DNA of 30,653 nucleotides from a virus. The notes beneath the pieces are model-generated. The model saw only the letters and a program-made list of their open reading frames with translations. It was not told the DNA's origin and ran no database searches. The DNA lies in IMG/VR virus record IMGVR_UViG_3300008267_000330, positions 1-30,653 of that record; one strand, 5' to 3'. A program made the translations under genes and the position numbers. The first letter of the stretch is position 1. Every line of letters starts with the position of its first letter. Positions 7,488 through 14,433 of the stretch are shown here, piece after piece.

Positions 7488-7496
7488 GAGAATGAG

Positions 7497-7934
7497 ATGA
7501 TTCAAGAAACAGTCAAAGCCACAGGTAAACTGAACATCAAGTTGTTTGGTCCTGATGGCCAACTCAAGAGCGAAAAGACTGTCCCTAACTTAGTTGTTAC
7601 GGCGGGAAAGGGTTACATCGCTGCACGCATGGTTGGCACCCCCACAGCTATGAGCCACATGGCCATTGGCTCCGGCACAAATGACCCTGTTATTGGTGAC
7701 AATGTACTGGGCACTGAGCTGGGCCGTGTAGGTCTTACTTCCAGCGGCGCTTCCGGTGCTGTGGTGACTTACGTTGCATCCTTTGGCGTTGGCGTAGGTA
7801 CTGGCGCTGTGACCGAAGCTGGCATCTTTAACGCGTCTTCAGCGGGCACTATGCTGTGCCGTACTGAGTTTGCCGTGGTCAACAAAGGCGCAGATGACTC
7901 TTTGAGCATTACTTGGACAATCACAGTAAGCTAA
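7497..7934 (+). CDS. Tail-fibre-like structural protein
   Basis: 145 residues. The phrases MAIGSGTNDPVIGDNVLGTELGR, TEAGIFNASSAGTMLCRTEF and LSITWTITVS form a pattern I associate with a widespread small phage tail or fibre protein, in which conserved GTG/EAG/L.ITW blocks build a beta-rich fold. SD AGGAG lies 7 nt before ATG 7497. It stands between the repeat protein and the large fibre, 37 nt before the latter. No membrane segment or signal. A receptor-binding or fibre-tip role is an inference from neighbours. Confidence 0.7.
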   Translation: MIQETVKATGKLNIKLFGPDGQLKSEKTVPNLVVTAGKGYIAARMVGTPTAMSHMAIGSGTNDPVIGDNVLGTELGRVGLTSSGASGAVVTYVASFGVGVGTGAVTEAGIFNASSAGTMLCRTEFAVVNKGADDSLSITWTITVS

Positions 7935-7970
7935 TTTGTTCCCGCCGTTAGTAGAACAGGAAGGTAGATC

Positions 7971-9887
7971 ATGAGCACCATCGTATTGCGCAGTGTCAAG
8001 GGCTCACCCTTGACCAACACCGAGGTCGACACAAACTTCAGCAATCTGAACACGGATAAAGTTGAGAAGACCGCAGCTGCTATTACCGGTGGAACGATCA
8101 ACGGCACTTCTGTTGGTGCGACCACTGCAAGCACAGGTGCGTTTACATCGTTGACAGCAACCAGTGGTGTTGTTTCTGCAAACTCATCTACTGACGCTCT
8201 GCGAATCACGCAAACAGGTACAGGCAATGCGCTGGTGGTGGAGGACGCAACTAACCCAGACGCCTCCCCGTTTGTGGTGGACACAAGCGGTAACGTCATA
8301 AGAGGCAATGCTACGGCTCTTACTGCCCCCGGAATAGCCTCTACTGCTCAACTAACCCCCGGCGTTCAATCTCACGGTACAGGAAATTCAAGCTCCGCTG
8401 TTGCCGGGTTTGGGTGGAACGCCACGTCTACATTTTCGCCGCAGTATATTTTGGCAAGGAGCCGGGGCGCTTCAGTTGGCACATTTGGTGTTGTTGCCAG
8501 TGGCGATAACCTTGGCGGTCTGACGTTTAACGGAGATGACGGAACGGCCTTTATTCGTGCGGCAAACATCGTTGCTCAGGTAGACGGTACACCCGGCACA
8601 AACGATATGCCGGGTCGTCTGTTACTCAGCACAACCCCCGATGGCTCCGATACCCCCGTGGAGCGTGTTCGCATTACAAGCGCTGGCAAGACGGGTTTTG
8701 CTACGGCGGCTCCAGCAGCAACAGTCCATGTGGCTGGTGACACCATCCTGAGCAACGTCAACGTACTTGGTGCAAGCTACGACAGTGTGTTTTTCTCTGT
8801 TGCGGCAGAAGAGCTTACGCCTTCTGATTTGTTCTTTAGCCCTGACGGTCTGAAGATGTACATCATTGGCACAACGGGTGACGATGTCAACGAGTACAAC
8901 CTGTCTACAGCTTGGGTTGTTTCATCTGCTGTTTATTCAACTGTTTTTTCTGTGTCTTCACAAGATACAAACCCAAGTGGCATCTTTTTCCGTGCTGACG
9001 GTACAAAAATGTACGTTGTCGGCTCAACTGGCGATGCTGTTTACCAGTACACACTAAGCACTCCTTGGTCTATTGCAACAGCGTCTTACGACAATATCTC
9101 TTTTTCCGTTGCAGCAGAGGCCGCTCCCAACGGCTTATGGTTTAGGCCTAATGGTTTGTCCATGTACATGGTTGGCTCCACTGGGGATGCTGTTTACCAG
9201 TACACACTATCAACGGCTTGGAACGTATCAACTGCAACATTTTTGCAGTCGTTCTCGGTAGCTGGTCAAGAATCAATTCCTAATGCCGTAACTTTTACAG
9301 GCGATGGTTCACGGATGTTTGTAATGGGACATACGGGCGATGACGTTAACGTCTACAACCTGACAATCCCTTGGGACATTAGCACATCAGCGTTTGTTAA
9401 CGTGTTCAGTGTTGCTGGTCAAGACATAACTCCACAAGGTCTTTACATCAAGCCCGATGGCACAAAGATGTACATGGTCGGCTCGAACAACGATGCCGTC
9501 TATCAGTACACAGTACCAAGCATTGACATCCAACTAACAGGCCCGACCTCTGTTGCGTCTTTGGACGTACAGCAGGATTTGAACGTCTACGGCAACACCA
9601 CAGGCTCTTTCCGCAACAACGGTTTCAAAGAGAACATTGGCGGGCAATACTTCAACTTGGTCAGCCAAGCAGACATTGGCACAGCACCCAACGAAATTCC
9701 GCTGAATCAGTACTTGGGCGAGATGGCCTACATGAACTCTGAGTCAGTGGTCATTCAGCCGCAAGCATCAGCAGTGCCTAATGGCATTGGCGATATGGTG
9801 TTTGAGTTGGCCTCTAACACCTCGTTGCTTATCAAAGTCAAAGGCTCTGATGGTACTGTACGCTCTGCAACACTGACACTCGCATAA
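7971..9887 (+). CDS. Tail fibre with five propeller-blade-like repeats
   Basis: 638 residues. The N-terminus (RSVKGSPLTNTEVDTNFSNL) and GGTINGTSVGATTASTGAFTSL match the attachment region of fibres in aquatic tailed phages. Residues about 70-268 are fibre-like beta sequence. Residues 270-517 hold five tandem units of 51-52 residues (the last shortened to about 43), with the core PDG.KMY..GSTGDAVYQYTLSTAW. PDG followed by a hydrophobic strand and a G.TGD turn is typical of beta-propeller blades of the NHL/YVTN type. The C-terminal 120 residues are again fibre-like (ENIGGQYFNL, LNQYLGEMAYMNS). The protein probably contacts the host surface. SD GGAAGG lies before ATG 7971. A 24-nt stretch is identical in units 2 and 3. 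Confidence 0.8.
   Translation: MSTIVLRSVKGSPLTNTEVDTNFSNLNTDKVEKTAAAITGGTINGTSVGATTASTGAFTSLTATSGVVSANSSTDALRITQTGTGNALVVEDATNPDASPFVVDTSGNVIRGNATALTAPGIASTAQLTPGVQSHGTGNSSSAVAGFGWNATSTFSPQYILARSRGASVGTFGVVASGDNLGGLTFNGDDGTAFIRAANIVAQVDGTPGTNDMPGRLLLSTTPDGSDTPVERVRITSAGKTGFATAAPAATVHVAGDTILSNVNVLGASYDSVFFSVAAEELTPSDLFFSPDGLKMYIIGTTGDDVNEYNLSTAWVVSSAVYSTVFSVSSQDTNPSGIFFRADGTKMYVVGSTGDAVYQYTLSTPWSIATASYDNISFSVAAEAAPNGLWFRPNGLSMYMVGSTGDAVYQYTLSTAWNVSTATFLQSFSVAGQESIPNAVTFTGDGSRMFVMGHTGDDVNVYNLTIPWDISTSAFVNVFSVAGQDITPQGLYIKPDGTKMYMVGSNNDAVYQYTVPSIDIQLTGPTSVASLDVQQDLNVYGNTTGSFRNNGFKENIGGQYFNLVSQADIGTAPNEIPLNQYLGEMAYMNSESVVIQPQASAVPNGIGDMVFELASNTSLLIKVKGSDGTVRSATLTLA
8778..9521 (+). repeat. Five tandem 153-156-nt coding repeats (51-52 residues)
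   Basis: Five in-frame units start at codons for residues 270, 322, 373, 424 and 475 of the fibre gene. Bases 9033-9056 and 9186-9209 are identical and exactly 153 nt apart. The other unit pairs are diverged at the base level but keep the protein pattern, so the array is old with perhaps one recent exchange or duplication. Confidence 0.85.
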
Positions 9888-9896
9888 GGACGCATC

Positions 9897-11726
9897 ATGA
9901 GCATTCAAGCAAACTTTCCCGCAATCAAGCCAACGCTGCTGCTTGACTTTGCCAACACCAAAGAACTCGATTCAAGGGTCACATTCACCAGAGCCAGCAC
10001 GGCCACGTTCTATGATGGCGTGACTACTGCAAAGGCTGAAGAGAATTTGCTGTTGCAGTCGCAAGCTCTTAACACATCGCCATGGGCTGTAAGTAGTCTC
10101 ACAGCAACAAATAATACAGGCGACACGACTGCCCCTGATGGAACATCTACAGCAACAAAGATTGCGTTAAACGCAACTTCTGGTGTAGCTAAATGGGTGC
10201 GTCAAGATCAGACATCACTTTCAAATGTGGTTGTTAGTATTTTTCTAAAGGCAGGAACGCACAGCTTTGTACAAATCTATGCCGAAGGCAACTCAGGGAA
10301 TTTTTGCAATTTTGATCTAACTGGTGGAACCGTAGGAACCGCTGGTGCTAACGCTACTGGCTCGATAGTCGCTTTGGCTAATGGTTGGTATCGCTGCATT
10401 GTTGTGTTCGGTGCTACTGCTGGGGGGCGCACTTATATTGCTGCTGTGGACTCAACTTCTGCCGCTTTTGGTGCGACTACTACTGCCGTTAGCGTGGACT
10501 TTTACGCATGGGGAGCTCAAAGAGAGCAACGTAACGCAGTCACAGCCTACACAGCCACAACCACACAGACCATCACCAACTACATCCCGCAGCTTCTGAC
10601 AGCAGCATCAAACGTGGCACGGTTTGACCACAACCCAATTACGTTTGAGAGCTTGGGGCTGGAGATTGAGGAGAGCCGGACGAATTTGCTGTTGCAAAGT
10701 GAGACCTGTAATGTTTCGCCTTGGGCATCATCATCACCATACAGCGTAACTGCAAACACCGCTATTGCACCAGATGGCGCACAAACAGCAGATGCTTTAA
10801 TTGTTGAAAGCGGTCAAAGTTCTTTTAGCAACAACGTAACAAGACAAGTTGTATCAAAAGCAGCCTCTGCAATTCAGTACACCCGAAGTGGATATTTCAA
10901 GGCATTAGGCGTGACAACATCTGTGCGGTTGCAAGATATAGGCAATCTTTCGGCAAACAGCGCATCGGTCATTGTTTCACTAATTGATGGAAGTGTCGTT
11001 ACTGCTCCGTCTGTAACAGGTGCTTTTACAGGTGCTTCTGTTGCGGTATCAAATGCTGGCAACGGCTGGTGGCGTGTGGCTTTTACTTACACGACAGACG
11101 CTCACACCTCGTTAACTGTTAGGTCTTTTCCATATGCAGGAGCAAGCGCACTTACTGGAGATGGCTTTAGCGGTCTGCTTGCATGGGGCGCTCAACTGGA
11201 AGCCGGAGCCTTTGCCACCAGCTACATCCCCACAGTAGCAAGCCAAGTCACTCGTGCGGCTGATGCTGCCAGCATGACAGGGACAAACTTCAGCAGTTGG
11301 TATAACCAAGGCGAAGGGACGTTTTACGTTAGTTCCAGCTACACCTTAGTGGTGGGAGGAAACTACCGATTTGACATAACAGACGGCACATCAAGCAACC
11401 TTGTTAGATTGCGTAGTGCGCCAAGTGGAACAACCCAATCGCGTTTTGAATTGACTTCTCAAAATACTATACAAACAACCTTATCTCCAGCAACGACTAA
11501 TCAAACATTTAATCAAGACGCTGTTGCTTACAAAGTAGATTACTCAGTCGCCGTTGTAAATGCTGGAACCGTTGTCACTGACACATCCTTAGCTCCAGCC
11601 TCTGTTAATCAGATGGCGATTGGTTCTACAAGACTTGGTGCAAGTGTCTTTAACGGACACTTCCGCAAGATTGCCTACTACCCTATTGCAGTAACGTCTG
11701 CCCAACTGCAAGCATTGACAAGCTAA
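9897..11726 (+). CDS. Spike/fibre protein with two carbohydrate-binding-like domains
   Basis: 609 residues. The N-terminal segment LDFANTKELDSRVTFTRASTATFYDG is typical of phage spike proteins annotated with head-spike-fibre domains. Two similar domains follow: about residues 49-212 (ENLLLQSQALNTSPWAVSS to AWGAQREQ) and about 260-430 (NLLLQSETCNVSPWASSSP to AWGAQLEAG). Each has an NLLLQS...SPWA start, a TAPDGT/IAPDGA turn, a GWYRC/GWWRV strand and an AWGAQ end, the pattern of CBM4/9-like jelly-roll modules. The C-terminal part (about 455-609) resembles a LamG/concanavalin-like sheet domain (FYVSSSYTLVVGGNYRF, HFRKIAYYPIAVTSAQLQAL). No catalytic site is apparent. Likely role: binding host surface sugars. 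SD AAGGA lies before ATG 9897. Confidence 0.75.
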   Translation: MSIQANFPAIKPTLLLDFANTKELDSRVTFTRASTATFYDGVTTAKAEENLLLQSQALNTSPWAVSSLTATNNTGDTTAPDGTSTATKIALNATSGVAKWVRQDQTSLSNVVVSIFLKAGTHSFVQIYAEGNSGNFCNFDLTGGTVGTAGANATGSIVALANGWYRCIVVFGATAGGRTYIAAVDSTSAAFGATTTAVSVDFYAWGAQREQRNAVTAYTATTTQTITNYIPQLLTAASNVARFDHNPITFESLGLEIEESRTNLLLQSETCNVSPWASSSPYSVTANTAIAPDGAQTADALIVESGQSSFSNNVTRQVVSKAASAIQYTRSGYFKALGVTTSVRLQDIGNLSANSASVIVSLIDGSVVTAPSVTGAFTGASVAVSNAGNGWWRVAFTYTTDAHTSLTVRSFPYAGASALTGDGFSGLLAWGAQLEAGAFATSYIPTVASQVTRAADAASMTGTNFSSWYNQGEGTFYVSSSYTLVVGGNYRFDITDGTSSNLVRLRSAPSGTTQSRFELTSQNTIQTTLSPATTNQTFNQDAVAYKVDYSVAVVNAGTVVTDTSLAPASVNQMAIGSTRLGASVFNGHFRKIAYYPIAVTSAQLQALTS

Positions 11727-11735
11727 GGAACAAAC

Positions 11736-12035
11736 ATGGACTTGTATCTCAAATTTACAGACGAAGCAGCAGCCACTGCTGTCCTTTACACCCAAGAGCC
11801 AACAGCATGGGACGAGGAAGGCAACGTCACTGCCACTGAGCCACGACAGGCTTATGCCAACATCAGCACCATTGGCATCATCTACAAGCCTACAGGCGAG
11901 ACAGATGCTGAAGGCAACCCTGTGATGACTGCATTAGACGGCTGGCACGTTAACGTTCGTGTGGTTAGTGAAGACCCGACACCCCTTGAGCAATACGCTG
12001 TAACACCCGCTGCGCCTGTGCGCGTGTGGGGTTAA
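11736..12035 (+). CDS. Small protein following the spike gene (99 aa), unknown
   Basis: 99 residues (MDLYLKFTDEAAATAVLYTQ...). Soluble and acidic, with a beta-rich ending (WHVNVRVVSEDPTPLEQYAV). Small proteins with this MDLYLKF-type start commonly follow phage fibre genes, but the function is not known to me. A fibre assembly or tail accessory role would fit the position. SD AAGGA lies about 8 nt before ATG 11736. The stop is 14 nt before the first gene of the lysis block. Confidence 0.65.
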   Translation: MDLYLKFTDEAAATAVLYTQEPTAWDEEGNVTATEPRQAYANISTIGIIYKPTGETDAEGNPVMTALDGWHVNVRVVSEDPTPLEQYAVTPAAPVRVWG

Positions 12036-12049
12036 CTTTGGAGCAGTAG

Positions 12050-12256
12050 ATGAGCGAACAAATCGACGCAACGGAGGCCAGATTGACTACCCACGAACAG
12101 GTGTGTGCCCACCGTTACGAAGGCATTCAGAAAAGTTTTGAGTCAGGCTCCAAACGTATGGCTAAGATTGAATATCTGCTGTACGCCGTAATTGCTGCTG
12201 TTTTACTTGGCCCCGGTGTTGCAGCCGAGGTGGTCAAGAAAGTCTTTGGACTCTGA
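12050..12256 (+). CDS. Small one-TM membrane protein, XhlA/holin-like
   Basis: 68 residues. The N-terminal 40 residues are hydrophilic and helical (EQIDATEARLTTHEQVCAHR). A single membrane helix follows at about 42-58 (YLLYAVIAAVLLGPGVA), then a short basic tail. This layout matches XhlA-type lysis proteins and short phage holins, which help the endolysin to reach the cell wall. Family membership is inferred from topology and its place as first gene of the lysis block. SD TTGGAG lies 8 nt upstream. The next micro-ORF begins 2 nt after its stop. Confidence 0.65.
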   Translation: MSEQIDATEARLTTHEQVCAHRYEGIQKSFESGSKRMAKIEYLLYAVIAAVLLGPGVAAEVVKKVFGL

Positions 12257-12258
12257 GC

Positions 12259-12351
12259 ATGAAAGACTGGGCTGTTAGCTTTATTGCTGCGGTCCTCCTA
12301 GTTGGGCTGGTCATTTGGTGCGCCAGAGTTTTCATCATAGTGCTGTCATGA
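12259..12351 (+). CDS. Micro-ORF: 30-residue membrane peptide
   Basis: MKDWAVSFIAAVLLVGLVIW plus a further 10 residues ending VFIIVLS. Nearly the whole peptide is one membrane helix preceded by K and D. It starts 2 nt after the upstream stop and its own TGA overlaps the next ATG (ATGA), so it fits a translationally coupled chain. It has no SD of its own. The function is unknown; a lysis-modulating peptide (pinholin- or antiholin-like) is one possibility. Chance occurrence of such a short ORF is possible, but two coupled hydrophobic ORFs filling the gap exactly argue for a real gene. Confidence 0.55.
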   Translation: MKDWAVSFIAAVLLVGLVIWCARVFIIVLS

Positions 12352-12431
12352 AGGTTAAAATTGCCATCGGCATAGTTGCTGTGTGGTGGCTCCTACAAGC
12401 CGCCTTATTTGTTGTCAGGGGGCTTCAATGA
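12348..12431 (+). CDS. Micro-ORF: 27-residue membrane peptide
   Basis: MKVKIAIGIVAVWWLLQAAL then FVVRGLQ. Two N-terminal Lys, a hydrophobic helix of about 18 residues and an Arg near the end give a standard single-pass topology. The start overlaps the previous stop (ATGA) and the stop overlaps the next start (ATGA). No SD beyond coupling. Unknown function. It could alternatively be a signal-anchor leader or a translational relay for the downstream gene. Confidence 0.55.
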   Translation: MKVKIAIGIVAVWWLLQAALFVVRGLQ

Positions 12432-12916
12432 TTGATCCGATAAGCGCTATGGCCGCAGTGAGCGCAGCGGTAAACATGATTAAGAAAGCGTCGGCTACGG
12501 TTGATGATGTGGCTAGTCTCGGCCCGCTGATCGGCAAGTATTTTGACGCTAAGCACACAGCTACCAAAGCAGCGGGTGCAGCCAAGAAGGCTGGTGGCTC
12601 CAACATGGGCAAGGCCATTGAGATCGAGCTGGCGCTGAAGGCTCAAAGGGACTTTGAAGAGCAACTCAAAGGTATGTTCTTTTCCACGAACAACATGGAC
12701 GTTTGGAACTCGATCCAGCAACGTGTGATGGAGATGAACAAGGAAGATATTGCAGAGCAGCGCAGGGAAGCTGCACGGGCGCTTAACGCATCCAAGAGGC
12801 GCAAAGAGGTAATCGAGCTGACCATTGCCATCACGCTGGTATCAGTCATCGCCATCATTATTTTCTGGGGCGTGTTTGAGTTGATCTTTTACTGCGCTGA
12901 ATACGGGTGTGGTTGA
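12428..12916 (+). CDS. Tail-anchored membrane protein (162 aa), unknown
   Basis: 162 residues. It begins MIDPISAMAAVSAAVNMIKK, a start I recall from a family of unknown function in aquatic tailed phages. Residues 1-125 are soluble, helical and rich in Ala, Lys and Glu. A single membrane helix is at about 128-154 (LTIAITLVSVIAIIIFWGVF), and the chain ends in a short Cys-containing tail (YCAEYGCG). The protein is thus probably anchored by its C-terminus in the inner membrane with the bulk in the cytoplasm. The chosen start is ATG 12428, overlapping the upstream stop as ATGA. An in-frame GTG at 12383 would lie inside the upstream micro-ORF and give a poor N-terminus. Role in lysis or virion assembly unknown. 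Confidence 0.72.
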   Translation: MIDPISAMAAVSAAVNMIKKASATVDDVASLGPLIGKYFDAKHTATKAAGAAKKAGGSNMGKAIEIELALKAQRDFEEQLKGMFFSTNNMDVWNSIQQRVMEMNKEDIAEQRREAARALNASKRRKEVIELTIAITLVSVIAIIIFWGVFELIFYCAEYGCG

Positions 12917-12917
12917 T

Positions 12918-13076
12918 GTGGACAAGTGGAAAGAAGTCAAGGAAGGTTTTGACAAGTGGCTCAAAATAAACTGCTACCTTGCCTTCGTTTGGGTGGGGTT
13001 CAAGGTACTTGTGCTCTTGCCCCCAGACATTGCCAACCGGGTCATTGAAGCGTTATTGGAGAAACTAGGTATATGA
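12918..13076 (+). CDS. Small membrane-associated protein (52 aa)
   Basis: 52 residues from GTG 12918, with WKEVKEGFDKWLK at the N-terminus (amphipathic helix) and a hydrophobic segment at about 18-36 (CYLAFVWVGFKVLVLLPP), followed by a helical tail. It starts 1 nt after the upstream stop. GTG 12909 is an alternative in-frame start that adds three residues. An ATG at 12916 in another frame gives only a 17-residue product and is rejected. It is too short for typical gene callers, but the protein has a sensible topology, and its stop overlaps the next gene's ATG (ATGA). Function unknown. Confidence 0.6.
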   Translation: MDKWKEVKEGFDKWLKINCYLAFVWVGFKVLVLLPPDIANRVIEALLEKLGI

Positions 13077-13246
13077 AAACTGAGATGTACCAAAGACACC
13101 TGCAAACCCTGCAAGAGCGTTTCAGGCTGAACCACGAGCAAAACTTGAAACAGTTGCAGTCAGATACGCGGCAAACGAAAGAGCATAACGCCAAGCTAAT
13201 CGAGGCGGCTAAGCCTCAACAACACATGGTGGATGTACGCGCATGA
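13073..13246 (+). CDS. Small hydrophilic coiled-coil protein (57 aa)
   Basis: 57 residues (MKTEMYQRHLQTLQERFRLN...). Almost entirely Gln/Lys/Glu/Arg-rich, likely one long helix with no membrane segment. It is coupled on both sides by ATGA overlaps (start with the previous stop, stop with the lipoprotein start). It is the only clearly soluble member of the small-gene chain, so it may be a partner or regulator of the membrane proteins around it. Function unknown. Confidence 0.55.
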   Translation: MKTEMYQRHLQTLQERFRLNHEQNLKQLQSDTRQTKEHNAKLIEAAKPQQHMVDVRA

Positions 13247-13458
13247 AATACTTTTTGCTGGCTACTTTAATTTTGCTTGCTGGTTGCGAAGACCGATACC
13301 GGTATCCGTGCCAGAATCCTGACAACTTCCACAAGCCTGACTGCCAAAAGCCAAAATGCCTGTTCACGCAGCAGTGCCCTGAGTATTTAGTGGCCCCTAT
13401 CTTGGAGAAGCAAATTGACCAAACTAGACAACCTACTGACACCAAAGCTGACCGCTGA
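13243..13458 (+). CDS. Cys-rich lipoprotein (71 aa)
   Basis: 71 residues with a classical lipoprotein signal: MKYFLLATLILLAGC, lipobox L12-A13-G14-C15. Residue +2 is Glu, so by the usual rule it goes to the outer membrane. The mature part has four further Cys (23, 34, 39, 45), which could form two disulfides in the periplasm, and is rich in Pro and Tyr (DRYRYPCQNPDNF). It is not the o-spanin, since a separate Rz1 is nested downstream. Possible roles are superinfection exclusion by a lipoprotein, or a lysis accessory. The start overlaps the previous stop (ATGA), and the last 44 bases overlap the next gene. Confidence 0.7.
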   Translation: MKYFLLATLILLAGCEDRYRYPCQNPDNFHKPDCQKPKCLFTQQCPEYLVAPILEKQIDQTRQPTDTKADR

Positions 13459-13933
13459 AGAACTGGAAGTTCGGGTATGGGGCTTTGTAGTCGTGATGAT
13501 TACATTGATCCTTGCTGGCATCGTCTTTGCCTTGCTGTACTCGGTGACCTTTGTGACGCAGCCGATCAAGTCGATGGCCCCCATCGACCAAGCGTACACC
13601 AAGATGCTCAACGACATCGTGCTGCTGATAGTAGGTGGCATTGGCGGCATTGTTGGCAAGCGTGCAGTCAGTGGTGTAATTAACAAGCAGCCCCCGCCGA
13701 CCAACTCAGCTGTGGCTACCAACACAGCAACGCAGACCACCAATGCAGCGCCACAGGCTTACTGCGCCCCATCGACTACGGTATCAATGCCTGACTTCAA
13801 CTGGATGGGATACAAGAATCCAGAGCTGGACGAAACGTGGACACCCGGTCCACCACCTACAACGCCCCCAGATCATCAAGAGCCTGACGATGACCGCGCT
13901 GAGATCGCTGCCGCTCGTAGGGAGGGAGCATGA
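13415..13933 (+). CDS. Two-TM membrane protein, candidate holin
   Basis: 172 residues starting at TTG 13415, with GGAG at 13404-13407 (7-nt spacing). Two membrane helices are predicted at about 21-46 (VWGFVVVMITLILAGIVFAL...) and 66-82 (DIVLLIVGGIGGIVG). A Pro/Thr-rich tail and an acidic/basic end (DDDRAEIAAARREGA) follow. Two helices and a position before the spanins fit a holin, the membrane protein that times lysis. Holins are usually under 150 residues, so the long tail is unusual. The TTG start overlaps the lipoprotein gene by 44 nt. The first Met downstream lies within TM1, so the TTG (or another early near-cognate codon) is needed for the family-like N-terminus (MTKLDNLLTPKLTAEELEVR). 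Confidence 0.68.
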   Translation: MTKLDNLLTPKLTAEELEVRVWGFVVVMITLILAGIVFALLYSVTFVTQPIKSMAPIDQAYTKMLNDIVLLIVGGIGGIVGKRAVSGVINKQPPPTNSAVATNTATQTTNAAPQAYCAPSTTVSMPDFNWMGYKNPELDETWTPGPPPTTPPDHQEPDDDRAEIAAARREGA

Positions 13934-14433
13934 GCCCAATGACCCTGTACCCAACGCTGGCGCTGGTAGCCGCTCTGGCGGTGGGAGGGTTTTACAAGTA
14001 CGGCTACAGTAACGGCTGGGGTGACCGCGACGCAGAGATGCAAATCGAAATCGCCCGCAAGAACGAAGAAGCCCGAGCCAAAGAGCAAGAGATGGCTAAG
14101 GCTGTATCCGACAAAGACGCTGAACTTCGAAAGGCAAACGATGTTGTCAACAAAAAGCAAACTGACCTTAATCGCCTCATTGCTGCTGGCAGGGTGCGCC
14201 TCCCCGCCGCCAGTTGTGTACAAGCCAGCCCAAGTCCCGCCCCTGCCGCTGGAGATAGCAACCAAGCGAGAAGTGAACCTGACAGACCGGCTGACCCAGC
14301 TCCTGATGCCGAGCGAGCAACCCTCCAAGCCATCGCAGAAATAGTGGCTCAGGGTGACAAGAACACTGCCCAGCTCAACGCCTGCATCGACGCGTACGAC
14401 CAAATGAGGAGAATCGTAAATGGTAACCCCTGA
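13930..14433 (+). CDS. Rz: i-spanin (Rz)
   Basis: 167 residues. It has one N-terminal membrane helix (residues about 6-22) and a periplasmic coiled coil (about 30-90, Glu/Ala/Lys-rich: EIARKNEEARAKEQEMAKAV). A Pro/Ala-rich region and a short C-terminal helix with a Cys follow. This is the inner-membrane half of the spanin, which with Rz1 fuses inner and outer membranes in the last step of Gram-negative lysis. The nested o-spanin frame and the endolysin overlapping its end confirm the assignment. SD GGGAGG precedes ATG 13930, which overlaps the previous stop as ATGA. Confidence 0.85.
   Translation: MSPMTLYPTLALVAALAVGGFYKYGYSNGWGDRDAEMQIEIARKNEEARAKEQEMAKAVSDKDAELRKANDVVNKKQTDLNRLIAAGRVRLPAASCVQASPSPAPAAGDSNQARSEPDRPADPAPDAERATLQAIAEIVAQGDKNTAQLNACIDAYDQMRRIVNGNP
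14141..14344 (+). CDS. Rz1: o-spanin lipoprotein (Rz1), nested inside Rz
   Basis: 67 residues in a different frame, wholly inside Rz. Signal MLSTKSKLTLIASLLLAGC with lipobox L16-A17-G18-C19. The mature part begins CASPPPVVYKPAQVPPLP, the Pro-rich character typical of Rz1, and is about 49 residues long. The outer-membrane lipoprotein pairs with Rz. I chose ATG 14141: AAAGG lies about 6 nt upstream, and this start gives the signal peptide. Longer readings to 14021 add a basic, non-signal stretch. The nested arrangement is the same as in lambda and its relatives. Confidence 0.85.
   Translation: MLSTKSKLTLIASLLLAGCASPPPVVYKPAQVPPLPLEIATKREVNLTDRLTQLLMPSEQPSKPSQK

Noticed and set aside
12383-12427. 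GTG 12383 as start of the 162-residue protein
   Set aside because: It lies inside the upstream micro-ORF and adds a non-family extension, while ATG 12428 overlaps the preceding stop like its neighbours.
13295-13306. 12-bp perfect palindrome GATACCGGTATC
   Set aside because: Within the lipoprotein coding region, single copy, no link to a promoter or known site; likely chance.
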